Origin: Piper betle
Taxonomy: Eukaryota; Streptophyta; Magnoliopsida; Piperales; Piperaceae
Direction of reading: 5' to 3'
Assembly: GCA_033002965.1 (NCBI GenBank)
Contig: JAURVB010001711.1
Location: 62,001 to 126,000, forward strand
DNA: 64,000 nucleotides
A program made the position numbers and the translations under genes. Shown one piece after another: positions 46,532 to 58,358 of this stretch. Position 1 is the first letter of the stretch, and each line of letters starts with the position of its first letter. The notes beneath the pieces are model-generated. The model worked only from the letters and a program-made list of their open reading frames with translations. It made no database searches and had not been told where the DNA came from.

Positions 46532-47395
46532 ACCTCAGTTCTTTTGGCATATGTACAAAGGCTTTACAACCAAACACCCTTAAATGAGTGTATTTTACCT
46601 TCCTACCAGTTCAAACTTTTTCTAGAACATCTCCATCTAAAACAAGTGTAGGGGACCTGTTAATTAAATAATAAGTAGTACAAAGAGCTTCAGCCCAAAA
46701 TCCTTTAGGCAATTTTGTTGTACAAAGCATATACCTAACCCTTTTTTGGATTGTTCTGTTCATTCTTAGCAACTCCATTCAATTGTGGGGTATAGGGAAC
46801 AGTCTTCTCATGCCGAATGCCATGTTTGTCACAATAAACCTGAAACTCATTACAACAATACTCACCTCCATTATCACTTCTCAAACATTTCAAAGTCTTC
46901 CCTGTTTCTCTCTCTACAAGAACATGAAATGATTTAAAAGTATTAAACACATCACTTTTATTCTTCAAACAGTAGCACCAATCCTTCCTTAAAGCATCAT
47001 CAATAACATTGACAAAATAAGAGGCTCCACCAAGAGACTTTATCTCCATTGGACCACAGACATCAAAATGTACAAGTTTAAGTATTTGTGTCTTCCTTTT
47101 GCCTGTGGATACAAAAGAAGCTCTACATTGTTTTCCAGCCAAACAATGATCACAAGAGCTTAGTGTTGTCCCATTAAGTTGTGGAAGATAGTTTTTCTTC
47201 TTCAAAAATTCTAGCCCCTTCTCACTTATGTGTCCCAACCTTCTATGCTACAAATTAGCTATGAGAGTAGTAGAGGTAACATTAACTTCTCCATGGACTA
47301 GAGTAGATGTAATCCTATAAAGACCACCACACTTCTTCCCTTTAGCAACTACTAGTGAACCTTTCACCATCTGCTTTTGCTTTTTGAGGAATTGC
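46532..47395 (-). pseudogene. copia-2 GAG-pre-integrase and integrase
   Basis: The minus strand shows KGSLVVAKGKKCGGLYRIT, then MGHISEKGLEFLKKKNYLP with a zinc-binding CDHC pattern, LVHFDVCGPMEI (first Asp), LRSDNGGEYCCNEF (second Asp) and TPQLNGVA. Just after that a short deletion shifts the frame, so the catalytic Glu of GVAER is lost in the translated frame. The next frame continues with WAEALCTTYYLINRSP and LRVFGCKAFVH down to the solo LTR border at 46532. A one-base-scale break thus separates the core from the rest. Confidence 0.83.
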
Positions 47396-47473
47396 CTTTC
47401 AAGGAAGCTTAAAATGTAGTAGGCATTCACCGTGTTGTTAAGCTTTTTGCAACTCTGGCATGCCGTATGTGCT

Positions 47474-48397
47474 CTTGCCAAAATACCTGTCCTTTTAGAT
47501 GCTCTCCTTCAAGTTGTAAGTCTGCTTACCTCTAACAAGCTTCTAATGTTGCTGACATTTAATTGTGTGGGCCTGACCTGGAGTGTATACCATGACATTT
47601 GCTATGTGCTTCACTTGATGTATTTTATTCTGCCGCCATCAATCAAGGAAGGAAAGTATTAACAATGACCAATCAATCCATAATTAGGAGAGGTTGCAAT
47701 GATTATGGAGCATTCATCTTATGCTTTTGATAACGTAACTATCTTTGTACTTTTTATTTTATTTTGCCTCGATCTCATGGCTGTCACAGGAATGAGAATT
47801 TGGTATAACTTCATTCTACTTTGTGTATTTTTGTCACTTTTTATTTTGAATGCATGTGCCAGCTGATATGGCTGATGGGCATAGATGATGATTATGACAA
47901 TCATCGACTACTCTTAAGTCCATATAAAATGAACATGTTCGCAACGCTTTCATACATGTAATGCCTGATGTAAACACCATATATGTAACACTACTATTCA
48001 AACTGGTAAGGTTAGTATGAAACCTTTTAAGTGTTGATGTTTTTTCTTAGTTTTGCCTCTTTATGCCCGCAATTCCTTGATAACATTAGTGGCAAACGTT
48101 TCTTGAAAATTTGTATGAAAAATATTAGAGTAAAATTGCTTTTCTTGCATATGTTATTTTAACAATATAAGCTTCTTACTTATTGCAGTTCAAAAAATCT
48201 TCCATTTGAGTGGTGGTAAGAGGAAGATGGGCTGTTCAATGTGGATGAAGAAGGAAGGGCAGAAAAGCAACATTGTGCTGTTGCTGCTTCAAATATATTG
48301 CGCAACTTTTCTTTCATGCCTGACAATGAGTTTATCATGACACAACACAGACATTGCATGGAAACAATGTTCCAGTGTATCGAAGATCAAAATACTG
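47474..48397 (+). pseudogene. LFR-like armadillo gene fragment, second copy
   Basis: A short piece at 47474-47518 reads LAKIPVLLDALLQVV, the segment that precedes DDWRDIAL in plant LFR. A second exon at 48189-48397 matches 31010-31218. The exon holding DNWRDIAL (30160-30299 in the other copy) is missing here. In the second exon, TAA replaces the TAT codon of the other copy (WWY to WW-stop, near 48218), so this copy is dead. Upstream it abuts the truncated end of copia-2. Confidence 0.72.
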
Positions 48398-49189
48398 GTG
48401 AGAAGGGCATGTATTGTTTTCACATTCTCAGATTGCACACCAAATAGTTTAAAAATTTTAACCATATTTCAACAATCCTGAAATTGTCAGAATTTGAATA
48501 GCATAATTGGACTAGTATTTATTAACAGCTGAATAAAGGGTAAAGTAGGAACTGGAGAATGCTTGCAGTTGTTTTCTACTGCTGACAGATTATCAGTAGT
48601 GTAGATGCATGAGAATGAATACCTGCAAGAAAATGTTGTATATTTTATGATGAATGTTGTACTGCTGATACTATCTTGCAGTAGCTTTCTTTCTGCTAGT
48701 ATGACCAGTAGTATATCTATGGTGTATGTAATTCAAATTTCATGCAGAGAGAAATGCTGTATATTTTGAGATGAATGTGGTCCGAATTTTCCACAAGCAT
48801 TGACTTGCACAATGCTGATAATAAACTTGTGAGAGATATAAAATCCGTAAAAATATTTGGGTTGATATGAATTTGGTATTCATCCGGATAGGCGATATTT
48901 ATATAATTATATTTTAAATATATATATATAAAATAATAATAATATTTTTTATATTTATATTAAAATTTTATCATTTTAATTAATAAGGTCAAAACTTTTT
49001 ATTTTTATTATATTCTATTATATTTTACGTGTTATAAGATTCACAATTGTATATAACATTAATGACTTGTTCATATCATGTAGATTTCTTTTATAACATA
49101 CTGTTTGGTCGCCGGCAACAACAGTTTGCCACCGCCTGCCGGAACAGGGAGATGCTCATTACTGTGGTTAAAATTATAAAATAATCAGT
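48398..49189. other. LFR-like intron remnant, no gene
   Basis: Collinear with 31219-31990. AT-rich. It ends at the join to the CER1-like upstream flank of unit C. Confidence 0.7.
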
Positions 49190-49886
49190 CAAGAGTCCCT
49201 TTACAGACTTGCGATGAAGGCAATGTCTTGTTGAGAGGAATATGTTTAAGAAGGCAGGTAAGTAAGAAGTAAAACTCAATAATCCGGTCGTTGAGGAAGA
49301 ACACCACATCTCCTCCCATAAGAAAGAACCATCTCTAATTGCCTTCCTTACCCATTGAATTTCCTGACCCTCCTCCCTGTACCAACTAAACTTGATCAGA
49401 ACAATTAACTACAAACCAAATAACTCAACTACAGGCAACCACCGCATAGAACATTAGAAAAAACTTTTCATGCCTAGATAGTCTCTTGTATTTCACGATT
49501 TGTGTATGGGATTATTAGGGATATGTCTACCTCACTTTGAATTGCATGCCATGTCGTTGTATGTTAACTGTGTTTTCGTATAGTGTTATTAGTTATCTAT
49601 CATATCCATTTTGGAATGGAGAACCGATAAGGGATGTCACTTTGGTAAGAAAGATTTACAAAAGACTATCAATCTATCCCTCCAATTCCCTTGAACAGCA
49701 TTGAGTGCTGCAGATAGTCATTCATAGTTAACCATGTGGTTGAATTAGTTGCCACTGTAAATGACCACCCATGTGGTTGTGTCACTCCAATTCCCTTGAA
49801 CTATAATGTGTGCAGCACATGGTCAGGTAATCATTTTCTAGGAACCTAATCAACAAGTTGGTTGATCTCACATCACCATCTTCCCC

Positions 49887-49893
49887 TATAAAA
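49887..49893 (+). promoter_or_regulatory. TATA box of CER1-like copy 3
   Basis: TATAAAA in the block shared with copies 1 and 2. It faces a start-less exon. Confidence 0.6.
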
Positions 49894-49966
49894 CATGCCC
49901 AAATGTGCCATATGAAGAAGACTGATAACTGTCTACAATATTATTGCAAAGCTTGGTGCCGCTGCA

Positions 49967-50026
49967 ATTGCGTCCAGACCAGGCATTCTATCTGATTGGC
50001 CATGGCCAAAGCTTGGAAGCTTTAAG
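49967..50026 (+). pseudogene. CER1-like copy 3, first exon only, start codon lost
   Basis: The 60-base exon matches exon 1 of copies 1 and 2, but ATG is ATT at 49967-49969, and an Arg codon before LGSFK has become Pro (WPWPKLGSFK). A GT donor follows at 50027. All later exons are absent because copia-3 sequence replaces intron 1 from about 50136. Confidence 0.9.
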
Positions 50027-50135
50027 GTGCTTGATCTACGTCCTTCTTTCCCTTTCCCATGATCATATATACTTCCTCAAATTAATATTCATCTTGCACG
50101 TCTTCTTTAATTTTTTAACCGATCTTGCACATTTA

Positions 50136-52680
50136 ATTAATGCATCAAAAGAACAACTAAAGTTTGATAAAAGTGTAATCTTGAATCAGGAGATGATGAA
50201 GAGAAGTAATTCATGGGTAAGCTTTCTTGTTGGATTTGTGACAAGGAAGGGCATGTAAAGAAGGATTGTCCCGAGCAAGTGAAGAATGTAACTAATGTTG
50301 TAGATGGTCATCAAGGGATACTTTGTTTATCTGTTCATGATTATTAGAAAATAAATACATGGTCTATTGATTTAGGTACTTCATTTCATTATACTTCTCA
50401 CAAAAAATGGTTTTGTGATTTTGTCAAGAGTGAGTTTGGATATGTAATAATTAGCAATGTTCAGAAGTGCAAAATTGAAGGTAAGGGAGTAATTCATTTA
50501 AAGATGTATGATGAAGGTAAACTTATTCTCAAGGAGCTCAGGTATATACCTGAATTGAAGAAGAATCATATATTTGTTAACAAGCTGAACCAAGAGGGCT
50601 ATAGAATCACATTCGAAAATAATGAGTGGAAGATCAGCAAGGGAGCATTGGTGGTAATCAAGGGGTAGGCAGTGAGCACGATTTACCCATTTTCTACCAA
50701 GGTAGATCCATTTGTTTATATGGCCGTTGAGAAGAATGACACAACAACTTTACGGTATATAAGACTTGGTCACTTGAGCAAGAGTGAGATGAGGATCTTA
50801 CATTCTGAGAAGGTTTTGACAGGTATAATTGATCCTAACTTTGGTTTTTATTAATATTTTGTTTTAGGTAAACAGAAATGGGTTAGCTTCTCAAAGGATG
50901 GGCGAGAGATGAAATCCAAAAGGTTGGAGTTGGTTCATACAAATGTTTGGGGGCCAGCTCATGGTAAATCTTTTGAAGGTAATTTCTATTTTGTTACCTT
51001 CATTGATGCTTTTAGTAGGAAGATATGGATCTACACTATTAAGAAAAAATTAGAAGTCTTTAGTATTTTTAAGATATGGAAAGCCCGAGTTGAGAAAGAA
51101 ATAAGTTGAGATTGAAATGTCTTCTGTCAGATAATGACGGAGAATACTGCAATAAGGAGTTTGACTCCTATTGTGAAAAGGGGGGAATTAGAAGGATTAA
51201 GACAGTGCTAAGGACACCACAACGAAATGGGGTGGTGGAGAGAGAGAACAGGACCATCCTAGAGCGAGCGAGAAACATGAGAGTTCATGCTGTACTCCCT
51301 TTTCATCTTTGGCGTGCCACTATGGATATAGTTGTCTATCTAATCAACCGAAGTCAATTAATCATCTTAGATGGAAAAGTACCAGACGAGGTATGGGCTG
51401 GTAAGAAAGTTGGCAACTCTTTTCTTAATGTCTTTGGTTGTATTGCATATGCACATGTTGATAAGGAATCAAGAAAGAAGCTTGATTCAACTTAAGTGTG
51501 TATTTCTTGGATATGGGGGTGACGAGTATGGTTACTGGATGTGGGATTTTGAGAACAATTATGTATTTCGAAGTCGGGATGTTATATTCAATGAAGAGTG
51601 CATGCACAAAGACAGGAAGAAGGAAAAGAGTGAGAAGTTCAAAGAAAAAGAGTATATGGAGCTTAATGAGACAGATGAAGAGATACCAGGTGCTAAAAAT
51701 CAAGGATTTGTTCCAAGTGATGTGGAATAATTATCTTCTAAGAAGACCAAATAAGAAGATGAATCACAGGCTAATCCACCAAATGATGATGAATCAAATT
51801 CTAAAAATTTTGATGCACAAGTTAAATTGATGATTAAGAGCCACCAAAAGAGATAGTTGTTGGTCCCATACCAAGGAGCACAAGGGTCAGAAAGTCTACT
51901 CAAAAATTAAATTTAATTGTACAACATATTTTGTAAATTGATGCAGGAGAACTAGAGTCTTATGATGAAGCCATGAGTGACAAAGCTCATCTTAAGTGAG
52001 AGTTGGCTATGAGGGATGAGATGTCATCATTGGAGGAGAACCATACATGGGAGTTGGTGAAGTTGCCTCAAAAAGGAAGGTTCTACAAAACAAGTGGATC
52101 TGTTGGGTCAAGTATGAAACTAGTGGTGTACAGAGGTATAAGGCAAGACTTAAAGTGAAAGGTTTTGGTCAAATAGAAGGAATTAATTTTCATGATATAT
52201 TTGCACCCGTTGTAAAAATGACTTCTATTAGAATAATTTTGAGTATTTTGGTTGTAAAGGGGTTGTATTTATAACAGCTTGATACAAATATAGCTTTCCT
52301 TCATGGTGATTCGGAGGAAGAGATCTATATGGAACAGCCAAAAAGATTTGAAGAAAAAGGTAAAAAAATATGGTGTGCAAATTGAATAGGAGTCTATATG
52401 GACTCAAACAAGCACAAAGAAAGTAGTATTTGAAAGCTGACAAGTTTATGTTAGATAATGGATTTGCTAGGAGAAATTCAGAGCACTATGTATATCTCCA
52501 AAATTTTAATGATGGCAATTACATTATTTTAACTTTAGATGTAGATGACATGTTTATTGCAGGGACTTGTACGGAGAAAATCTTTAATCTCAAGATGATG
52601 TTAGCCAAGAGTATTTCCATGAAGGACCTGGGTGAAGCAAAATAACTTCTTAGGATGCAAATTACCCGAAACAACATGCA
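50136..52680 (+). pseudogene. copia-3 gag-pol: zinc knuckle, protease, integrase, partial reverse transcriptase
   Basis: The knuckle CWICDKEGHVKKDC lies near 50230-50270. The protease region has WSIDLGTSFHYTS (near 50360), where DSGAS would be usual. The integrase core (about 50910-51500) has HTNVWGP in place of HTDVWGP, so the first catalytic Asp is Asn, with LLSDNDGEY and NGVVERENRTI retained. A frameshift lies at 51105-51110. The tether follows, then RT fragments with KGFGQIEGINF, LDTN, and DVDDMFIAG (the Tyr of YVDD replaced). Homology stops at MQITRN near 52675, and RNase H sequence begins directly, so about 75 codons are deleted. Confidence 0.85.
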
Positions 52681-53265
52681 GTGGAGGTAGTGAACAGATT
52701 CATGAAGAACCCAGGAAAAGAACACTGGAAGACAATGAAATGGATTTTTAGGTACTTGAAAGGAACTTCTAATTTTTGTTTGTGTTTTGGGGGTGATAAT
52801 ATTGATGTGAAAAGTTATGTGGACTTTGACCATGCTAGAAATAGAGACAATAGCAGGAGTACATTAGGATATATCTTTACAGTTGGTGGAACCGCAGTGA
52901 GCTGGGTTTCCAAATTGCAAAAGATAGTTGATTTATCTTCAACTGAAGCTGAATATGTGGTTGCTACGGAAGCTAGCAAGGAGTATATTTCCATTAAAAC
53001 TTTAATGAATGCGTTAGGTTTTAATGGGGCTGATTGCCGGTTGTTCAGTGATAGTCAAAGTGCAATCCATTTAGCTATGAACTCAACATTTTATTATAGA
53101 ACGAAGAATATTCAGTTAAAGTATCATTTTATGAGATCTTTGTTAGAAGAAGGTAAATTGAATTTGGAGAAGATTGATGAACAAAAGAATCTGGTGGACA
53201 TGTTGACCAAACCGGTGGGGGGACAAAAGTTAAGTTTGTGCTCAACTTTGGTGAACTTGCACTAA
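52681..53265 (+). pseudogene. copia-3 RNase H, open through 194 codons
   Basis: Reads RFMKNPGKEHWKTMKWIFRYL, SYVDFDHARNRDNSRSTLGY, SSTEAEYVVATEASKE, LFSDSQSAIHLAMNS and LVDMLTKPVGGQK, the full order of a copia RNase H. The acidic residues of the active site (Asp in YVDFD, Glu in TEAEY, Asp in SDSQSA) are present. It ends about 75 bp before the 3' LTR. It is part of a broken polyprotein and would not be made on its own. Confidence 0.85.
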
Positions 53266-53342
53266 CATCAGGTGAAGGTGCGATGAACAAGTGGAGGAAG
53301 AATCAGAACTTGTGTGTTCCAATCGGACTCCATGTGAGAGAT

Positions 53343-53868
53343 TGTTAATATTTGTAATTATGAATATTAATAATATGCAGCACATTGTCATGCTAGGAAT
53401 ACCGAAAGAATCTCAGGATACCAAACAGAGGTGACTATTTGTTGTACCATTGAAGATGAAGTGCCTCCAAGCATCTCATATATATGGACTCATTTGCCTT
53501 ATTCTAAAATGTGAGAGAGAGAGAGAAAAAAGGAAGAAATAAAAAGGAATATAGAGATAAGAAGAGGGGGAAATATTATTCACTAGTTTAATACAAAGTA
53601 CTGAGATTGAAAATATTGTATTCTAAATTGTATAGGTCCCGTGAGTAATCTTCTTATACATCTTTATATGTTTGATGACTGTAATCTTTAGTTGAAGTAG
53701 TGAATTGTTTATTGTTATCCAGTGGTTTTTTAACTCTCGATAAAAGGAGGGTTTTTCATGTTAAATCTCTGTTCTTTTTTTTATATTTTATCTTATTTCT
53801 CAGGCATTATTTTTTCATATCTTGTATTTGTTGTTGTTGATCTCCAACTTTGGAGATTTTTCTCCACA
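53343..53868 (+). mobile_element. 3' LTR of copia-3
   Basis: 526 bp, TGTTAATATTTG to TTTTCTCCACA. Same family as 14128-14694 and 27583-28149, which are 567 bp. Confidence 0.85.
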
Positions 53869-54372
53869 CCAAGTAGTTGAGTGTCCACATCAGACACAAC
53901 AATAGCAACCATGTTAGCAGCAGTACCAGTGATGGCCACCATAGTATAAGTAGTCATATTAGTTGAGACCCCCACAACAGACATAGGGAATGCTATATGT
54001 GCCAATGCAATGCCCACTCTTGCCTCCAACTCCACCTCCACCTTAGCCTTAGGAGCAGGGCCAGCTACTCAAGGGCAACTAGTAGGGCCAGTGAAGGTAT
54101 TGGGTGTTGTTGCAGCAGTGGGTCTAAGAGCAGATGTAGTATCGAAAGTTTAGGGGCAGGGAAACAGGTTAGAGCAGCAGGATATAATTTAAGCCATTAC
54201 AGCTGATGAGGTAGTGTAGGACGTCGTCATGATCACAAGTGAGCTTCTCCGACTTCTTAGCTCTTTGTGTTTTGTCTTTCCAAATCTCATTGTTGTGTGT
54301 TGCTATGTGAACTTGTGGTTTTTACCTTAAGTAAAATTCTTGCGATGGAATTTTCTTATAGGGGGGGGTGGT
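53869..54372 (+). other. Unassigned stretch ending in a polypurine tract
   Basis: No family motif found. The end (CTTATAGGGGGGGGTGG, 54355-54371) looks like a plus-strand polypurine tract followed by TTATAAAACC, a gypsy-type LTR start. It may be the 3' end of an LTR element interior whose LTR was cut short at the head-to-head junction. Confidence 0.4.
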
Positions 54373-54493
54373 TATAAAACCTGACCCATCGACCCTGTGT
54401 TTTATGCACGGTTTGTTTTTGGCTTGATCTGAGTAGCATGCAGTTGATCTGGTTCAATTGGTTTAATACTAATAGAGGGTCACGGGTTTTACA
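54373..54493. mobile_element. Head-to-head pair of truncated LTR starts
   Basis: The plus strand begins TTATAAAACCTGACCC after a purine tract. The other end reads GGGTCACGGGTTTTACA, which on the minus strand is TGTAAAACCCGTGACCC, the LTR start of the gypsy family. Neither half extends beyond about 60-120 bp of LTR. The centre does not match the other family LTRs beyond their first 15 or so bases. Confidence 0.5.
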
Positions 54494-56909
54494 ACCTTCA
54501 ATCCTTATAAAAATTTAGTCCTCAAAATTTTAACTCAAGGACGTTCGACTAAAACTAGAATCTGGAAGCTGGATACATATTAGTTGCATCCTCTATTGCT
54601 TCAACAGTCATGTACACTTCACTGATTGTAGTTGCATTGATATGGGAAGTTATGCTAATGATGCTATCAATATCAAACCTTCCCGATTCTAAACTATCTA
54701 TGCCTATTCTGACATTACCATCATCATCCTCCTTAGTTCTGACCCCTACTCCTAAGTCAATGGAAAAACCTAGGTCACCCCTAAGGGCCTGCTAGGTTGG
54801 TCAAGTAGATATCCTAGAGTATTACAAGGTGCTAGTCTGAGATATATCTGGGAAAACTACATCGAGGGCAAGGCCTACCGGCTAACATCGATTCATGTCT
54901 CTCTGATCCTCATCAATGTGAAAAGTCAACTATATGTGCTCTCAGGAAAATCTATTCCAGGTCCTACAACTATCCTAAGGTGTGCTATGAGTCTCCTGCT
55001 AAGTATAGGTGTATAGGATAATGAGCTGCACAGCTCACTATCGATAGTCTAGATCCAACTCTCAGGTGTCCCTGTATAAGGAACTGGACTGCTCACTGGC
55101 TCCTAGTTGACTTGGTCCAAAGTTAAGTAGTCCTAGTTGACTTGGTCCAGAGTTAAGTATCTCACTCTATTCTAAAAGAAAATGAGGATAGCCGTTACGA
55201 CTCTACTGTGTACTATGGTTTTGGTGGCTATCTATACAACCACTAACTGCTACTGAAGGGAGCTCTCTGTGACAGAATGGAGACGAGAACACCTATTCAT
55301 ACATAGCGTGTCTCAAGGAGTATATAAACATACTCTGCATGGAAATGTGAAATCAGCATTTAGTCCATGGCATGTGATATAATCAACGTTTGCTCATTTC
55401 AATTATCTCGATAATTGATAATAGAAGTGATATATCTAGGGAGGTGAGTGGAAATTCTCAAGTGAAAACTCTACTCTGTTTGACATCTCTGGGTTATACG
55501 AAAGGAGACTGAATCTCGCCAAAATCTGGTCATACTGATCGAAAACTCTCAATAGGTGATATCTAATCCTCACATGTGGAATCTGACATTAGGTAAACTG
55601 GGGAAATCCACTCGGTTAAGAAAAAAAACTACTACATAGGTATGTCACTCTAAGCTATGGTAAAGTAAAGGTATCATGCAAGTGATAGGGGAGATGAAAT
55701 CCCTATATAGTGTACTGGGTGACCAAAATATCGGTAGGTCAATGGACTTGTCTCTAAGATCACCACGATTTACTATGCCACAAGTGATCAGTGTGTAGAA
55801 CAATAAATCAATGACATATCTCAGAAACAGCTCCTAAGTGACTCTAGTTCAATTAGCTAGCATTAGGCACATGTTTCTCAATATCATATTATTTGCGCAC
55901 TTCTAAACGTAGTTTTAAACAACACAAAGAATCGTTGTCTCCCCTCAAGTCTACGCGGACTCAGAGTGAGGTTTAACACGTGTCTCATCCGCTTTTCAGT
56001 GGTGTGTGACCTGCCATCCCGTACTGATTTGTAAAGCTAATCTTTACTCACATGACTATTACTGTTGTGGTAGACTCTCAAGCAAAGCTATCAATCAAGA
56101 TGAGCATACACTATTATCACTATATTTGGTAAGCATGGTCTGTTTTGTTTGAAGTCTCTGTCAACATTGCTCTCAAACTGGGATGAAATCGTCATCGTAA
56201 GATCGGTTTGCAAGCACCTACATGCACTGTAAGCCCTAATCAGTACCATAAAGGTACCTCTATACTCAAGGCAAGGCTCAACCTTATGTCTCAAGGTAAA
56301 AACCTAATCGTGCTAGCGAAGTACAAGGAAAATATTGTTTCTATGAAAGACACTTTCTCACTAACCCTTTATCTATGCCTAATACTCTAATAGAAGTCAA
56401 ACTCCTCTCGCTAGCTGGCCAATTGCTAAATGGGTTAAACTACATGTGTGACCATCTACTAAACATATGATTTGTGTATGCTAGTTGTGGCCCATGGATG
56501 TACTATCATGTTGTCTGAACAATCTAATCACTGTGAACATCCCATCAAGAGGTCATACTGTCATATTTTCTGACTCTATCCATGCGCATCCCTATGAGAC
56601 TGTCATTAATAGTGTCTGATGGGGTTATCTTACAATATATATTTGATCCAAGGGTATCAGGTCAAGATAATGGTTGTAACAGAGCTAGTGAAATTGAATC
56701 CTATACCATCACATTAGAATAACCTCAATTTTCCTAACTCTCCTCTTTTTAGTTGATACCACTGTAGCTATATCTTATTCCTCAAACTCTGACCCTACTC
56801 AACTCTGAAATTTATGACATGCAGTTGCCAGGCAAGGCTCAAAATCCTTCAAGTAGTTATCCTAATATGGGGCTAGGCAAGGCTCAAAACTCCACTAGGT
56901 CCGCAGTTC

Positions 56910-57100
56910 AGCAATACACAGACGATGGTAGTGCATATTCGCTCGATGGTTGAGCAATACACGGAATGTAGTAATGTGTATTCAATCGGTGGTCTTGCAT
57001 CTCGGACGGTGATTGTGCAACTCAGTCGTGGTTGTATAACTCGATGGTGGTTGAGTAACTCGGGTTGGCGGTTGTGCAACTCGATTGGTGGTAGTGCTAT
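56910..57100 (-). repeat. Minisatellite in the second gypsy-type element
   Basis: Degenerate units of the form GGTTGTGCAACTCGATGGT on the plus strand. This is the reverse complement of the array type at 21080-21270. Confidence 0.8.
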
Positions 57101-57759
57101 CTAGGTGCTGAGGATCTGATCTTGGTCATATACATCATAAATCCACTATTGTCTCTGACATGTCTTCCTCCACGTGTCTGTCTCCCTATATGCGGCTTCT
57201 AACAACTCAGCTCAAGTTGTCCAACCATGCACGTCTGATCTGGAGGGGTTTGGATCATAGTAGTGACATGTTCGATGGTGAACCTATGCTGAACCCACGC
57301 TGATCTCCTGAAATCTAGAGTGGTTGATTTTATCAGTGCTAACAAGCCATCAAACTGATTTGGTGTTTTATCTCTGGTGGAATCTTGTCACATATCTTAT
57401 CTCGTAGGCAATGGTGGTCTTGATCTTTTCCTCGTTATATCGAGACCTCTGTCTGGCAAAGAGAAGTCAAAAATGTTGTTGGGACGAACATAAACTAATG
57501 GAAGAGGGGGAGGCGGTGAAGTGTCCATCGGACTATTGCTCCAAGTCGCTACTCATCCTCATTCATTACTATTTTCTGGAAGTGGTCCATCTCAAGTCAT
57601 CTGCCCAAATTCTCATCTATGCTCCAAGTACTTCAGTGACTTCATTAGCATAATCACAGCCTTCATCCCTAAGGATTTGTCCAAGGTACTTGGTGGTCCA
57701 TCTCATGTGCCAACTAACTTGCCAATATCTCTATACTTCAAGCTCCTTACTATTGCACC

Positions 57760-57822
57760 CTTCTTCTTTTTTTCTTTCTCTTTCTCTTTTTCTTCTTTTT
57801 TTTTCTTTTTTTTCTTTTTTTA
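57760..57822. repeat. Pyrimidine-rich low-complexity tract
   Basis: CTTTTT-type run of about 60 bp inside the gypsy interior. It produces artificial frames on both strands. The matching place in the first element (about 20580) lacks it. Confidence 0.8.
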
Positions 57823-58340
57823 AACTCCTTCCCACAATGCACACTGTGTCCCACAAAAGCAAAACTAATGTGGTGCATGCAAAAGACAGACACTTGTTCA
57901 ACATCCAATTCAACCTCAGCTCACCAAACATGTGGCACCCTAACGCAGCCAAATCTCTACTGCAATGGAAAGAACTGGTGGGTCTCTAAGCCCATCATGA
58001 CATGCCTGTCAGATTCTTGTTGACGTCTGTTGACATCCGAATCTAGTATCCCTCTTATACGTATTCTACCTCTGCTAGCACTACAACATGCCCTACTCAC
58101 ATCTAACTGAGCAAACAGTCTGATATCATGATAAAAATCCATAGAAATGACTTGTCACCTCAACTAAGGCTAGTTCCACATATTTCTGATCATGTTCTAA
58201 ATACACTATTATGCAACTAACTTAAGATAAAATCTACATGTAAAGAAAATGGACAGAAACATACCTGCTAGCTTGACTTGGAGCAGTCTTTACACACACA
58301 TCACCTATAACAATATCTTGCATCTTAATCAACCAAGAGT

Positions 58341-58352
58341 TGCTCTGATACA
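58341..58352 (-). other. Primer binding site of the second gypsy-type element
   Basis: Minus-strand TGTATCAGAGCA lies six bases from the 5' LTR. The usual form is TGGTATCAGAGC, so it carries a one-base deletion. Confidence 0.7.
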
Positions 58353-58358
58353 AAATCC

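Larger units (their letters stand above)
41266..47395 (-). mobile_element. Ty1/copia element (copia-2), 5'-truncated, split by a solo gypsy LTR
   Basis: Minus-strand order: GAG-pre-integrase and integrase (about 47395-46535), solo LTR interruption, tether, reverse transcriptase, RNase H (about 43650-41700) and 3' LTR (41266-41561, TGTTGGGA to TTAACA on the plus strand, 296 bp). Gag and 5' LTR are missing at the right side, where LFR-like sequence begins at about 47460. Frameshifts are present. It differs from copia-1 and copia-3 in sequence. Confidence 0.82.
49190..50135 (+). repeat. Segmental duplication unit C, truncated
   Basis: Matches the upstream flank, promoter, first exon and start of intron 1 of units A and B, with internal deletions (for example between 49465 and 49470). 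Homology breaks at about 50135 in intron 1, where copia-3 gag begins. Confidence 0.85.
50136..53868 (+). mobile_element. Ty1/copia element (copia-3), 5'-truncated, with 3' LTR
   Basis: Plus-strand order: gag end with zinc knuckle, protease, GAG-pre-integrase, integrase, tether, RT, RNase H, 3' LTR at 53343-53868. There is no 5' LTR. The RT has an internal deletion and frames are broken. The LTR and the pre-RT region show that it is the coding relative of the RPS2-bearing element at 14128-28149. Confidence 0.85.

Noticed and set aside
57521..57952. Phe/Ser-rich and Lys/Glu-rich frames on opposite strands
   Set aside because: Produced by the CT-rich tract at 57760-57822 in a non-coding retroelement interior.
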